A stretch of DNA of 41,401 nucleotides from Myxococcales bacterium (GTDB lineage Bacteria; Myxococcota; Myxococcia; Myxococcales; UBA5297). The translations under genes were made by a program, and so were the position numbers. The notes beneath the pieces were generated by a model. The model saw nothing but the letters and a program-made list of their open reading frames with translations. It had not been told where the DNA came from and made no database searches. This document shows positions 24,369 to 34,128 of the stretch, piece after piece. Position 1 is the first letter of the stretch. Each line of letters starts with the position of its first letter. Location of the stretch: positions 1 to 41,401 of the forward strand of contig JAISIF010000038.1 of assembly GCA_031262165.1 (NCBI GenBank). Reading direction: 5' to 3'.

Positions 24369-26704
24369 CTACTTCTCTGCCTTCTCGCGCAGCGCCTTCA
24401 GGACCTTCTCTGCCGTGATGGGCATGCTGTCGATGCGGATGCCGCAGGCGTCGAAGAGCGCGTTCGCAATGGCTGCTGGCGTTGGAATCATCGTGTGTTC
24501 GCCCACGCCGCGCGCGCCGAGCGGTCCGTCTGGCTGCGGCGTCTCCACGAAGCTCGCCTCCATCTCGTCTGGGATGTCGAGCGCCGTCGGGATCTTGTAG
24601 TCCATGAACGAGGCGTTTTTGGGCGCGCCCGTGACGGGATCGAGCACGAGCTCTTCCATCGTGCCCGTGCCCACGCCCTGGACCATGCCGCCGAATGCCT
24701 GGCCACGAATCATGCCGGGGTTCACGACCTGGCCCACGTCGTAGCAGGCGACCAGGCGATCGATGTGGATGGCGCCCGTGTCTGGATCGACCGTGATGTC
24801 CACGCCCTGCGTGCCAAACGTCCAGGTGGCGACAGGCTTCTTCGACTGGCTCGTCTCTGGGTCGAGGAAGAGAAGCCCCTCGGGCACGAAACACTTGGCC
24901 GATGCGATTGGCCCGCCGATCGTGTGGCCGTCGCCGAACTGAAAGCCCATGACGAGCGACTCGTAGCTCAGCGCACGGTCGCTCTGGCGGTCGATGACCT
25001 TGCAATCCTTCAGGTAGAGCCGCTGGGCGATCTCGCCTGTCGGGATGTCGAGCGCCTGCGCCGTCATTTGGAAGAGTTGATCGCGACAGTCCTCGGCCGC
25101 CTTGAGCACCGCGTTGCCCGTGGCAAACGTCTGGCGCGATGCCACTGTCTGCCAGTCGTAGGGTGACAGGTCGGTGCGCGGTCGCATCCGCACGCGGATC
25201 TTCTCCATGGGCAAGAGCAGCACCTCGGCGGCGTATTGCGCGGCGACCGTGGCGAGGCCCTGGCCGATGTCCGTTCCAGAGATGAGGATCTCCAGCGTCT
25301 CGTCCTCGGCGAACTTGAGCACCACCGACGAGGCCGCGTTGTTGGGCATCGACGGCGCTTTGACCGCACAGGCGATCCCGCGGCCCTTGAAGGGCGAGCG
25401 CTCAGCGCGCGGTCCCATGGCCTTGGCAACTTCCTCCAGGCACAGGTCGATGCGGCCCGATCCCTCTTCGAGCACCTGGCCTGTCACCGTGGTGCGGCCC
25501 GGCTTGAGGCAGTTGATGAGGCGGAACTCGACTGGGTCCATGCCGAGCGCATGAGCCACGCGGTCCATCTGCTGTTCGAGCGCCCAGTGGATCTCCTGCA
25601 TGCCGAATCCGCGGTAGGCGCTGCCGACCGGCTTGTTCGTGTAGACGCCGATGCTGTCGCCCTCGACGTTTGGGTAGCTGTAGGGGCCGCCGCACGTGTA
25701 GCCAGCCGCGCGCACCACGTTGACGCCGTAGCCGCCGTAGCCGCCGCAGTCCCACAGGTAGTGGATTTTCTGCGCCTGGATGCGGCCATTCTCATCCACG
25801 CCGCTGACGAGCGAGGCTGTGAGGGCTTGACGGACCACCGTGGCGTAGAATTCCTCGCTGCGCGTTGCCTTGATTTGGACTGGGCGACCGTTCGTGCGCA
25901 TGGCGAGTGCGACGGCGATGGGCTCTAGATTGATGCCCGCCTTGCCGCCAAAGCCGCCACCCACGGTCGGCACGATGACCTCCACGTCGCCGTGTGACAG
26001 GCCAAAGCAGGCACTGAGCAGGTGACGGACGGTGAAGGGGCTCTGGGCCGAGGTGTGGACCTCGACGCGACCCGCGTTGTCCACGCGTGCGACCGAGATG
26101 TGCGGCTCCATGGGCACGTGCTGCACCTGTGGGACGCTGAACGTGTTCTCGAAGACGTGTTTGCACTTGGCGAGTGCGCCTGCGTAATCGCCTTTGCGCA
26201 CCTTGAGGTGATTGCAGATGTTCGTGCCTGGCTTGGGCGTGATCCACGACTCGACGAGGTATTTGTCCATGTCCGGGTGGACGAGCGGCGCGCACTCTTT
26301 GATGCCATCGAGCACGCTCAGCACTGCGGGCAAGGGCTCGTAGTCGACCTCCACCAATGCGGCAGCCTCGGCGGCAGCCTCGGGCGTCTCGGCAGCGATG
26401 GCAGCGACTGGATCGCCCACGAATCGGACGCGGTCGATGGCAAAGATGGTCTGGTCCTTCAGGTAGATGCCCGTGTGCAGCGGGAAGTCATGGCCGGTCA
26501 CCACGGCGCGCACACCTGGGACGGCCCTGGCCTTCGCAACATCGACACGCTTGACGAGTGCGTGCGCGTGCGGCGAGCGCACGACGTGTGCGTGGAGCAT
26601 CCGGTGGAACTTGAGATCGCCCGTGTAGAGCGCAGCGCCTGTCACCTTCTCGACGCCATCGACGCGCAGCGGCGCGTGGCCCACGACATTGTGTTTTTTC
26701 GTGT

Positions 26705-26708
<4 letters not shown>
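24369..26708 (-). CDS. Xanthine dehydrogenase-family molybdopterin-binding subunit
   Basis: This 779-residue subunit carries the molybdenum cofactor and the active site of a molybdenum hydroxylase that oxidises a purine, nicotinate or aldehyde-type substrate. The N-terminal a/b-hammerhead domain (GVEKVTGAALYTGDLK) is followed by the cofactor domains: PTVGGGFGGKAGI, GSAYRGFGMQE, SGTDIGQGLATV and the catalytic Glu in GARGVGEHTMIPTP. No truncation is visible. Its ATG overlaps the stop of the 2Fe-2S gene (26705-26708), so the subunits are coupled. The family motifs do not decide between xanthine and other substrates. Confidence 0.93.
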
Positions 26709-27196
<488 letters not shown>

Positions 27197-27213
27197 CTGG
27201 ATGTCCTTTCTCG

Positions 27214-28056
27214 TCAGGCAGTGACGGCAGCGAGGCCGCGCAGAGTGAGGGCGAAGACCATGGCGCGGCGGTAATCGGCTGTGCCGCGCGCATCGCTGAT
27301 CGGGGTGGCGGTATCGCGGGCAATGGCAGCGGCCTCATCGATGGCGCTTGGTCCCTGACGATCGAGCAGCGCTTCAGCTTGGGGAACTCGAAGTGTGCGA
27401 GGCGCCACGGCCACCAGGCCGATTCGGTATTTCGATGCCGCATTGCCACCGTGCGTGGTGAGCACGGCAACCGTTGCCAGGTCCATCCCGCGACGGCGCG
27501 ACAGGCGGTTGTAGCTGGCCTTCATGCCAGAGGTGGCAGCGGGCAGGCGGATGGCGGTGATGATTTCGTCGCTCGCGCGGGCGGTCTTGCCTGGGGCGAT
27601 GAAGAACTCGGAGAGCGGGATGAGGCGCTCGCCGCGCTGGCTGACGGCAACGGCCAGAGCATCGAGGCACAGGAGCGCGACGGAGGTGTCGGCAGCAGGC
27701 GAGCCATTGCACACGTTGCCAACCACGGTGGCGCGGTTGCGCAGGGCGTATGCCCCGAGCTCACTGGCGCACTTGACGAGCGCTGGGTAGCGCGCCTGGA
27801 CGAGCGCGTGCCGACAGACATCCGAGATGACCGCGGTGGCGCCGATCTCGAGACCGCCGTCGTCGGTTTCGGCGATGGCGTCGAGTCCGGGAATCTTCTT
27901 CAGATCGATGACACGCTCGACTTTGAGGCGGATGCGCATCTGGGCGATCAGGTCTGTCCCACCGGCCATGAACCGGCTGGAGATGCCTTCGTTTGCCAGA
28001 GCGAGAGCCTCGTCGATCGAGCGCGCGGCACGGTAGTCAAAGTGTGGCAGCAGCAT
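27214..28056 (-). CDS. Molybdenum hydroxylase FAD-binding subunit
   Basis: The 280-residue subunit binds FAD and transfers electrons to NAD+ or another acceptor. It shows FMAGGTDLIAQMRI (FAD pyrophosphate loop), GATAVISDV, RNRATVVGNVCNGSPAAD (second FAD loop) and the C-terminal CO-dehydrogenase flavoprotein region. The start at 28056 was chosen because GGAG lies 6 bases upstream and the sequence then begins like other members (LLPHFDYRAARSIDEAL). An in-frame TTG at 28086 preceded by GGAGGAGGG is a possible alternative. It is the first gene of the three-gene operon. Confidence 0.93.
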   Translation of the reverse strand: MLLPHFDYRAARSIDEALALANEGISSRFMAGGTDLIAQMRIRLKVERVIDLKKIPGLDAIAETDDGGLEIGATAVISDVCRHALVQARYPALVKCASELGAYALRNRATVVGNVCNGSPAADTSVALLCLDALAVAVSQRGERLIPLSEFFIAPGKTARASDEIITAIRLPAATSGMKASYNRLSRRRGMDLATVAVLTTHGGNAASKYRIGLVAVAPRTLRVPQAEALLDRQGPSAIDEAAAIARDTATPISDARGTADYRRAMVFALTLRGLAAVTA

Positions 28057-28094
28057 GTGCGCTCCGAGGTGAGGGGTGAATGGCAATGAAAAAT

Positions 28095-28122
28095 CCCTCC
28101 TCCAAAACTCGGGTGAGGAGGG
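28095..28122 (-). promoter_or_regulatory. Terminator-like hairpin in the leader of the molybdenum hydroxylase operon
   Basis: On the minus strand CCCTCCTC (28122-28115) pairs with GAGGAGGG (28102-28095) across 12 bases, followed at once by ATTTTT. This is an intrinsic terminator form located about 40 bases upstream of the first gene. A second CCCTCCTT (28135-28128) lies just before and could pair with the same GAGGAGGG. The two alternatives would allow attenuation. The stem also covers a Shine-Dalgarno-like GGAGGAGGG. The rest of the gap (28123-28503) holds no supported gene. Confidence 0.5.
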
Positions 28123-28503
28123 TTTGAAGGAGGGCTGCTTCGAGAAGCCGGATAGTCTCCAACGGCGAAATGCGTGATTGCAATTGAAGAAAGTAAAATT
28201 TCGGATTCCGAGCGGCGCCACCTTGCCTCGATTCAACGAGAAGGCGACGTCGCCCGCGATCGTGCCGAATGGGCCAATGGCTGGAGCAGCCGGACCGTCG
28301 ATGCCTGTGCCGACAGAAGGCAGCGCCTCTGTCGTGGGCTTTCAAATTCGAGGCTTGCGCGATGAATCTCGTTTCATCGAACCCATGTCGCAGCAGTGCC
28401 GAGCGTGCTCGGTATCGCTGGAGAGAGACGCGGATGTCGTGCGAGTGAAGGCCGCACCGCAGCACTCTCCTCCTGACCAACTCCTCGAAATTTCCGAGCC
28501 GCC

Positions 28504-29571
28504 ATGCCCTCCTCTTCCTCCTCTTCCTCCTCGTGCCCCATCCCCGCGTCCGTCCTCGCCCGCTACGCCGCCTTTGCGGCTGCGCGCGTCCGCCCCTTTG
28601 GTGCGGGCCTCATCAACCAGACCTTCCTCGTCGAATCGCCCCAGGGAGCGCGCGCCGTGTTCCAGCGGCAGCACCCGAGCTTTTCGAGCGCGGTGAACAC
28701 GGATCTCGAAGCGGTCACCGAACACCTGGTGGCCAAGGGCATGACCACACCGCGCCTGCTGCGGACGACCGACGACGCGCGCTTCGTCGAGGACAGTGAC
28801 GGCCGGATCTGGCGCGCGCTGACCTTTGTTCAGGGCGAGTGTGGTGACCGCCTGACCTGCGCGGCGCAGGCACGCGAGGCAGGGGCTCTCGTCGCGCGCT
28901 TTCACGCGGCGCTCAGTGACTTCTCGCTGAGTTTCGTCCATGTCCGCGAGGGCGTGCACGACATGGCGCGCCACCTCGCCACGCTCCAGCGTGCCCTCGA
29001 AGCGCACCCGCACCATCGCCTCCACGCTGCCGTCTCGCGGATCTCCGAATCACTGTTCGAGGCAGCGCCGTCGCTGCCTGACTTCTCGGCCGCGCCGCTG
29101 CGCGTGTGTCACGGCGATCTGAAGATCTCGAACCTGATGTTTCGAGATGGCGCGGGGCACTGCCTCATCGACCTCGACACGGTGGGTCTCCAGCGCTGGC
29201 CCTTCGAGATGGGCGACGCGCTGCGCTCGTGGTGCAACGGCGCGGGCGAAGACGTGTCCGAGGCCATGCTCTCGGTCGAGCTCTTCGAAGCAGCCGTGGC
29301 TGGCTATGACGAGGCGAATCCGCGTTTTCCGACGTCAGAGGAATGGGCGCTCCTCGTCGAGGGCCTGGCCACGATCTGCCTAGAGCTGACCTCTCGCTTC
29401 CTCGCCGATGCCCTGAACGAGGCCTACTTCGGCTTCGACTCGACGCGCTTTCCCGCGCGGGGTGAGCACAACCTGCTGCGCGGCCAAGGTCAGTGGGCGC
29501 TGTTTCGAGACGTCCGCAACAAACGAGGTGAACTGGAGGCGCTCGTCCGTCGGCACACGCGAAAGGTCTAA
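28504..29571 (+). CDS. Aminoglycoside phosphotransferase-fold kinase, NahK-like
   Basis: The 355-residue protein has the APH/choline-kinase fold. FGAGLINQTFLVES near residue 35 is the nucleotide loop typical of N-acetylhexosamine 1-kinases. The catalytic loop is VCHGDLKISNLMF (Asp and Asn) and the metal-binding motif is CLIDLDTVG. These fit small-molecule or sugar phosphorylation in the cytosol rather than antibiotic resistance specifically. The start at 28504 gives a poly-Ser leader that may be untranslated; no other ATG lies before the domain. It is divergent from the molybdenum hydroxylase operon. The substrate is unknown. Confidence 0.8.
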   Translation: MPSSSSSSSSCPIPASVLARYAAFAAARVRPFGAGLINQTFLVESPQGARAVFQRQHPSFSSAVNTDLEAVTEHLVAKGMTTPRLLRTTDDARFVEDSDGRIWRALTFVQGECGDRLTCAAQAREAGALVARFHAALSDFSLSFVHVREGVHDMARHLATLQRALEAHPHHRLHAAVSRISESLFEAAPSLPDFSAAPLRVCHGDLKISNLMFRDGAGHCLIDLDTVGLQRWPFEMGDALRSWCNGAGEDVSEAMLSVELFEAAVAGYDEANPRFPTSEEWALLVEGLATICLELTSRFLADALNEAYFGFDSTRFPARGEHNLLRGQGQWALFRDVRNKRGELEALVRRHTRKV

Positions 29572-29588
29572 GGCCATTATTTGAGGAC

Positions 29589-29743
29589 TTAGGCCTTATT
29601 CCTCGATGAGGACCGACCGACGCGCAGGCCGGGGAGTGCCAGACGAGGCGCGAGCTTCCAGACGGAAGTGACCATCGAAGCAACGAAGGCTGGCGTTTCA
29701 CGAACGAGCTTTGGCGACGGGATAATCAAGGGATAAGTCCTTA
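29589..29743 (-). mobile_element. MITE-like dispersed repeat, copy C (155 bp, inverted)
   Basis: Read on the minus strand it begins AAGGACTTATCCCTTGATTA, like copy A, and ends AATAAGGCCTAA. The interior is very close to copy B (CGTGAAACGCCAGCC, then CACTTCCGTCTGGAAGCTC). It starts 18 bases after the stop of the kinase gene. Beyond it, 29761-29778 forms the small palindrome GATGACC/GGTCATC; the remaining bases to 30112 hold no supported gene and should contain the ATPase promoter. Confidence 0.8.
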
Positions 29744-30112
29744 ACGCATCGCGGAATGGTGATGACCAATCGGTCATCGTCGAAAAACACATCGTCGATT
29801 GCAAGGAACGAAACGACGAGACAATGGCGGCATATTTATCGGCGAATTGTCAGAAAACTTGTCTCGATTCTGCGATCAAAATCCCCCTTTCGGCGGCCCG
29901 CCTGATTGGCTATGCGCGCACGCCGCGCCGCTCCAGCACGCCGCCCTCCCAAGAGAGCAAGAAGGAGAGAGAGCAGAGCGCGGCAGCAACGACCCAGGTG
30001 GCAGCCAGGCTCTTCGCGCTCTGCCTCGCCGCGCCTCGTTCCCCATGTCCCAGGTATCGACATCATTGGTCAGGGGCGCGGGCGTTCAAACTGAAGCGAT
30101 AAAGGAAATCGT

Positions 30113-32839
30113 ATGGAAAATAAAAAACTGAATGACGTCAATTGGTATGAATCGAATGCTCAATCCGTATTGGAAAAACTGGAGGTCTCTCCAGACAAAG
30201 GTTTGACCAAAGAGCAGATCGGCGAGCGCAGAGAGAAGAACGGTAAAAATGAATTGCGCCCCCCAAAAAAGGTGGGGTTGCTCGCAAGGATTTTCCATCA
30301 GCTCAGAGACGTGCCCACCATTGTCCTGTTGATCGCCGTGGCGCTCTCGTTCGCCTTGGCCATCAAAGAGGGTTCTGGCCTGTTGGAGCCCTTCGTCATC
30401 CTGGCCGTGGTGGTGATGAACCTCATTTTGGCCATCACCCAAGAGGGCAAAGCCACCAAAGCCCTGGAGGCATTGGCCAAATTGAACACGCCCGAATGCA
30501 TCGTCGTCCGGGATTGGGTTCGCCAAAACATCGACACGACCGAATTGGTGCCGGGCGACATCGTCATCTTGGGGACGGGAAACATCGTCCCGGCCGATTG
30601 TCGCCTCCTCAAATCCACAGGACTTTTCTCTGACGAGGCCGCGCTGACCGGCGAGAGCGAACCAGCGGAAAAGGATGCCGCCCTCTCCCTGTCGGGAAAT
30701 GTCCCGGTGGGCGATCAGCACAACATGCTTTTTTCCGGGTGCGTCGTCACCGCGGGCCACGCCATGGCAGTCGTCACGGCCACCGGCATGGCCACGCAGA
30801 TGGGCCGCATCGCCGAATTCCTGAACGAGACCCAAAAGGTCAAAACGCCGTTGCAAATACGGCTCGACCAACTCGGCAAGACCATCAGCTGGATCGCCAT
30901 CGTCTCGGCCGTCGTCCTATTGGCGCTCGGCCTGCGAAGCGGCGCCGCATTCGACGACATGATCCTCGTGGCCATCGCGCTGTCCGTGGCCGCCGTTCCA
31001 GAGACACTCTCCCTGATCGTCACCCTGTCGCTGACGCATGGCGTTCAGAAGATGGTGAAGAAGAACGCCCTGATCCGAAAGCTGACGGCCGTGGAGACTC
31101 TGGGCAGCACCTCGGTCATCTGCTCGGACAAGACCGGGACGCTCACCCAGAACAGAATGACGATCAAACAGCTCTGGATGTGCGGTGGGGAGCCGTTTGC
31201 CGCCGCCGACGCGTTTTCCGATGAGCAGCGCCGTTTTCTCGAGATGTTCGCTCTGGCCGGCAACGCCGCCGTCGAGACGGACGAGAGTGGCAACGAGTCA
31301 TATCTGGGCAATGCCACGGAGATCGGAATTCTCCGGCTTTTGAATGAAAAGGGATTCGAGGTGAACGACACCGCCAAAGCCTACCAAAGGGTGGCGGAGA
31401 TCCCGTTTTCATCCGAGCGCAAGATGATGACCGTCATCTTGAAAGACAAAGATGGCGGCTACCTCGTCCTGACCAAAGGCGCGCTCGACCGCCTGCTGCT
31501 CAGTCCCGAATCGACCGCGGATCTGGAGGCCGCTCGCCGCGTCCACGACGTGTTTGCCAGCAAGGCGCTGCGCGTCATTGCCCTGGCCAGCAAGCACATC
31601 GATGAATTGCCGGACAACGCGCAGTTGGAACGATTGGAGCGGGACACGAAGCTCATCGGCATCGTCGGTCTGATCGACCCGCCGCGGCCTGAAGCGGCCT
31701 TGTCGATTGCCAAAGCCAAAAAGGCTGGCATCCGCACCATCATGATCACCGGCGATCATGCCGCGACTGCCCAAGCCATCGCCAAGGACCTGGGCATCCT
31801 GCAAGAAGGCCAGAAGGTCATGACCGGCGCCCGGCTCGCGCAGGTCTCGGAGGCAGAGCTACAGGACACGATCAGCGATTACTCGGTTTATGCGCGCGTC
31901 TCGCCGGAAGATAAGATCCGCATCGTCAAGGCCTGGCAGGCCAATGACGCGGTGGTCTCCATGACGGGGGACGGCGTCAACGACGCGCCCGCGCTCAGGG
32001 CGGCGGACATTGGCGTCGCCATGGGCAAGACCGGGACCGAGGTGTCCAAGAATGCCTCCGACATGATTCTGACCGACGACAATTTCTCCACCATCGTCGA
32101 GGCCATCGGGGAGGGCAGAAACGTCTATTCGATCATCAAAAAGACGATTTATTTCTTGCTCGTCTGCAGTCTGAGCGAAGTCGTCATCATGCTGTTCGCT
32201 CAAATCGCGGGCTGGGGCATCGTGCTGACCCCCGTGATGCTGTTGCTGATCAATATGCTGGGCGACGGAATTCCAGGCATTCAGCTCGCCTATGAGAAAT
32301 CCGACCCATCTTTGATGAACAACAAACCCCTCAAACGCGGGGAGAGCTTTTTCAGCGGCGATACGCTGCGCCTGATTCTCCGGCAGACGGTTGCCTGCGC
32401 CATCGTCGTCCTGGCTGGGTATTTCATAGGCACCCAAGTCGCGCTGCCTGGGACGCCTCCCTCCGCCGCGATCGGCCAGACGATGGCCTTCCTGATCACG
32501 GGCTGGACGTCGATCATCCACATCTTCCACGTCCGCACGTCGAAGTCGGTCTTCAAAGCAGCGCTCCTCGACAACAAGCCGCTGCTCGCGAGCGCCCTCT
32601 TCATGATCCTAATCTTTGGGCTGCTGGTCGCGACGCCGATCGCGCCCGTGTTTGGGCTGACTCCCATCGGAGGTTACCACTGGCTGATCGTCGTTGGCCT
32701 GTGCGTCATACCGACGATCGTCCGCGAGATTGGCAGGCTCTATGATGAGATCCCTCACGTCATCGAATACCGCCGCTTGCGCAGAGAATTCATCGACAAA
32801 AACCTGCCCCGCAAGACGAATGGCAAAAAGGCTGCCTGA
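30113..32839 (+). CDS. P2-type cation-transporting ATPase
   Basis: This 908-residue inner-membrane pump uses ATP to move a cation, by family most likely Ca2+ or a similar ion. Order of parts: N-terminal cation-ATPase domain (WYESNAQSVLEKL), actuator with LTGESEPAEK, membrane helix 4 VAAVPETLSLIVTLSL, phosphorylation site ICSDKTGTLT (Asp339), nucleotide domain, MTGDGVNDAPAL hinge, and helices 5-10. Helix 6 reads LLINMLGDGIPG, keeping the Asn/Asp pair of P2 pumps, while helix 4 has PETLS instead of the PEGLP of calcium pumps. Specificity is therefore open. AAAGGAAA precedes the start. A piece of this gene is duplicated and broken at 12501-12670. Confidence 0.93.
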   Translation: MENKKLNDVNWYESNAQSVLEKLEVSPDKGLTKEQIGERREKNGKNELRPPKKVGLLARIFHQLRDVPTIVLLIAVALSFALAIKEGSGLLEPFVILAVVVMNLILAITQEGKATKALEALAKLNTPECIVVRDWVRQNIDTTELVPGDIVILGTGNIVPADCRLLKSTGLFSDEAALTGESEPAEKDAALSLSGNVPVGDQHNMLFSGCVVTAGHAMAVVTATGMATQMGRIAEFLNETQKVKTPLQIRLDQLGKTISWIAIVSAVVLLALGLRSGAAFDDMILVAIALSVAAVPETLSLIVTLSLTHGVQKMVKKNALIRKLTAVETLGSTSVICSDKTGTLTQNRMTIKQLWMCGGEPFAAADAFSDEQRRFLEMFALAGNAAVETDESGNESYLGNATEIGILRLLNEKGFEVNDTAKAYQRVAEIPFSSERKMMTVILKDKDGGYLVLTKGALDRLLLSPESTADLEAARRVHDVFASKALRVIALASKHIDELPDNAQLERLERDTKLIGIVGLIDPPRPEAALSIAKAKKAGIRTIMITGDHAATAQAIAKDLGILQEGQKVMTGARLAQVSEAELQDTISDYSVYARVSPEDKIRIVKAWQANDAVVSMTGDGVNDAPALRAADIGVAMGKTGTEVSKNASDMILTDDNFSTIVEAIGEGRNVYSIIKKTIYFLLVCSLSEVVIMLFAQIAGWGIVLTPVMLLLINMLGDGIPGIQLAYEKSDPSLMNNKPLKRGESFFSGDTLRLILRQTVACAIVVLAGYFIGTQVALPGTPPSAAIGQTMAFLITGWTSIIHIFHVRTSKSVFKAALLDNKPLLASALFMILIFGLLVATPIAPVFGLTPIGGYHWLIVVGLCVIPTIVREIGRLYDEIPHVIEYRRLRREFIDKNLPRKTNGKKAA

Positions 32840-32887
32840 TGAATTCAATTCGGTGACTGCCGAGCGACAATCGAAGAGATGAAGAAA

Positions 32888-32914
32888 GCCCTCGGAAACC
32901 CCGAGGGCTTTTTT
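32888..32914 (+). terminator. Intrinsic terminator of the ATPase gene
   Basis: GCCCTCGG (32888-32895) pairs with CCGAGGGC (32901-32908) over a 5-base loop, followed by six Ts. It lies 49 bases past the ATPase stop and has the canonical form. Confidence 0.92.
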
Positions 32915-33165
32915 GTGGGTAAAAAACGAATTTATGTCGAACCGCCTCTGCGCGCTGAGTCGAAAACTCCGCCCTCATTGCGAGACATCGAACGAGACGG
33001 GACGTTCATTCGAGAAACCTCCCCGAATGACGCCCGAACCGGCCGAACGCTTTGATGTAGAGGCGGCCCCCTGTGGCCGCCCGAAATGACATTACAGCGC
33101 ATTCAAGAAAGAATGAGACAATTTATTAAAAACAAATAAAGCCGTGGTATTTGTTGACGGGATTT

Positions 33166-33188
33166 GTAGGGGCGTCATTCATGACGCC
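33166..33188. repeat. GTAGGGG-edged palindrome
   Basis: GGCGTCAT and ATGACGCC are perfect 8-base arms around TC, with GTAGG at the left edge. It belongs with the CCCCTAC-edged palindromes listed elsewhere. Confidence 0.6.
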
Positions 33189-33363
33189 CAAAAGAAAATT
33201 GAATTCGAAACAAAATAATAAAATTTTCGAATCCCGCTTCGCGGGAATCAGTCATTCGCAGCTTTGCTGTGAAATGATGCCGCCTTTCAGCGGTGTTTCG
33301 CTTCTCTTCGCAATTTACAGCATTTTCGAGAAAGCATGAGATTGTTCATTTTATCTGCTAGAC

Positions 33364-33387
33364 GGGCGCAGCGCCCTGCGCCCCTAC
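33364..33387. repeat. CCCCTAC-edged palindrome
   Basis: GGGCGCAGCGCCC is nearly self-complementary and is followed by TGCGCCCCTAC. Together with 33166-33188 it forms inverted outer edges (GTAGGGGCG ... CGCCCCTAC) around about 220 bases, as if the two bounded one element. Confidence 0.55.
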
Positions 33388-34128
33388 AAAACCTTCGATG
33401 AATAGCGTCAATTATTTTTAAAAACACTGTAAATCCAATAGAACCAATGTGGTCAAAAATCAAAGCATGGCTCCGAAAGGTTCGAGCTCGAATTAAAGAA
33501 CATCTTTTAGAGAGAATCAAAATGGGAGTTTAGAGGGTTGCTATTTCTAATATAGTCGGATGGTTCGGACGCTGTGGATATGAATGACAATCTTTTGAGG
33601 ATATTCATAATTCGCTGCTTATGTATCGCGGTATTGGCGCGCATACGTCGATCGCAGACTCTACTTTCCAAGAAATTGGACGGGGGAGTTCCCAAAAGAG
33701 AGGGGCTGCCCAGTAAAAAGAGAAGGAGAATTACAACATTTGAGGAGCCAGCCTCTCCCCAGCTCAGAGGCTTCCAGCTTCAGGAAAAAGATGGGGCAGG
33801 CCGGGGATTTCTTCTCTGGAAGAGAGGGGCTTCTGGTTGTGTCGACGTGAAGCGGCGCCGAGGGCCGAAGTGTCCGCTATCGAGCGTTTTGACAAAATGA
33901 TGGGCCCCCGCAAGGCGCTCTGTCATGGGCGAGGGAAGCGGGCGCCGATCCTGCCTTTTCATCCGATCGACCTCCCGCTTTCCTTTGGCGACGTGCGCTG
34001 CCCTCAGAGGAAAATATCCCACCCCCGCCCATCGAAAGGACATTCCCGCAAAAGCGGGCGTCCATTGTTTGAAAGAAAAACTCTATTCCGCGCGCCTATT
34101 CATTTCCGACTCGTTTCCGACAATTGCA

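Larger units (their letters stand above)
32915..34128. other. 1.2-kb gene-poor, AT-richer stretch with palindromes
   Basis: No reading frame here shows family similarity, a good ribosome site or the codon bias of neighbours. It contains GGCGGCC/GGCCGCC around 33062-33081, CCCGC/GCGGG near 33232-33246, and CCCGC/GCGGG near 34045-34058. A roughly 38-base imperfect direct repeat (ATTACAGC...AAGAAAGAATGAGA, then TTTACAGC...GAGAAAGCATGAGA) lies at about 33091-33130 and 33310-33350. Each copy is followed by a GTAGGGG/CCCCTAC palindrome. It may be a graveyard of small elements. Confidence 0.6.

Noticed and set aside
28140-28260. Known purine riboswitch upstream of the molybdenum hydroxylase operon
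   Set aside because: I looked for the conserved junction and loop sequences of purine riboswitches and could not find them; only the terminator-like hairpin is supported.
28504-29571. Aminoglycoside resistance gene
   Set aside because: The nucleotide loop and catalytic motifs look closer to N-acetylhexosamine kinases, and the genomic context is not that of a resistance cassette.
33574-33900. Plus-strand frame in the gene-poor region
   Set aside because: No ribosome site, unusual composition, and no similarity pattern; probably chance.
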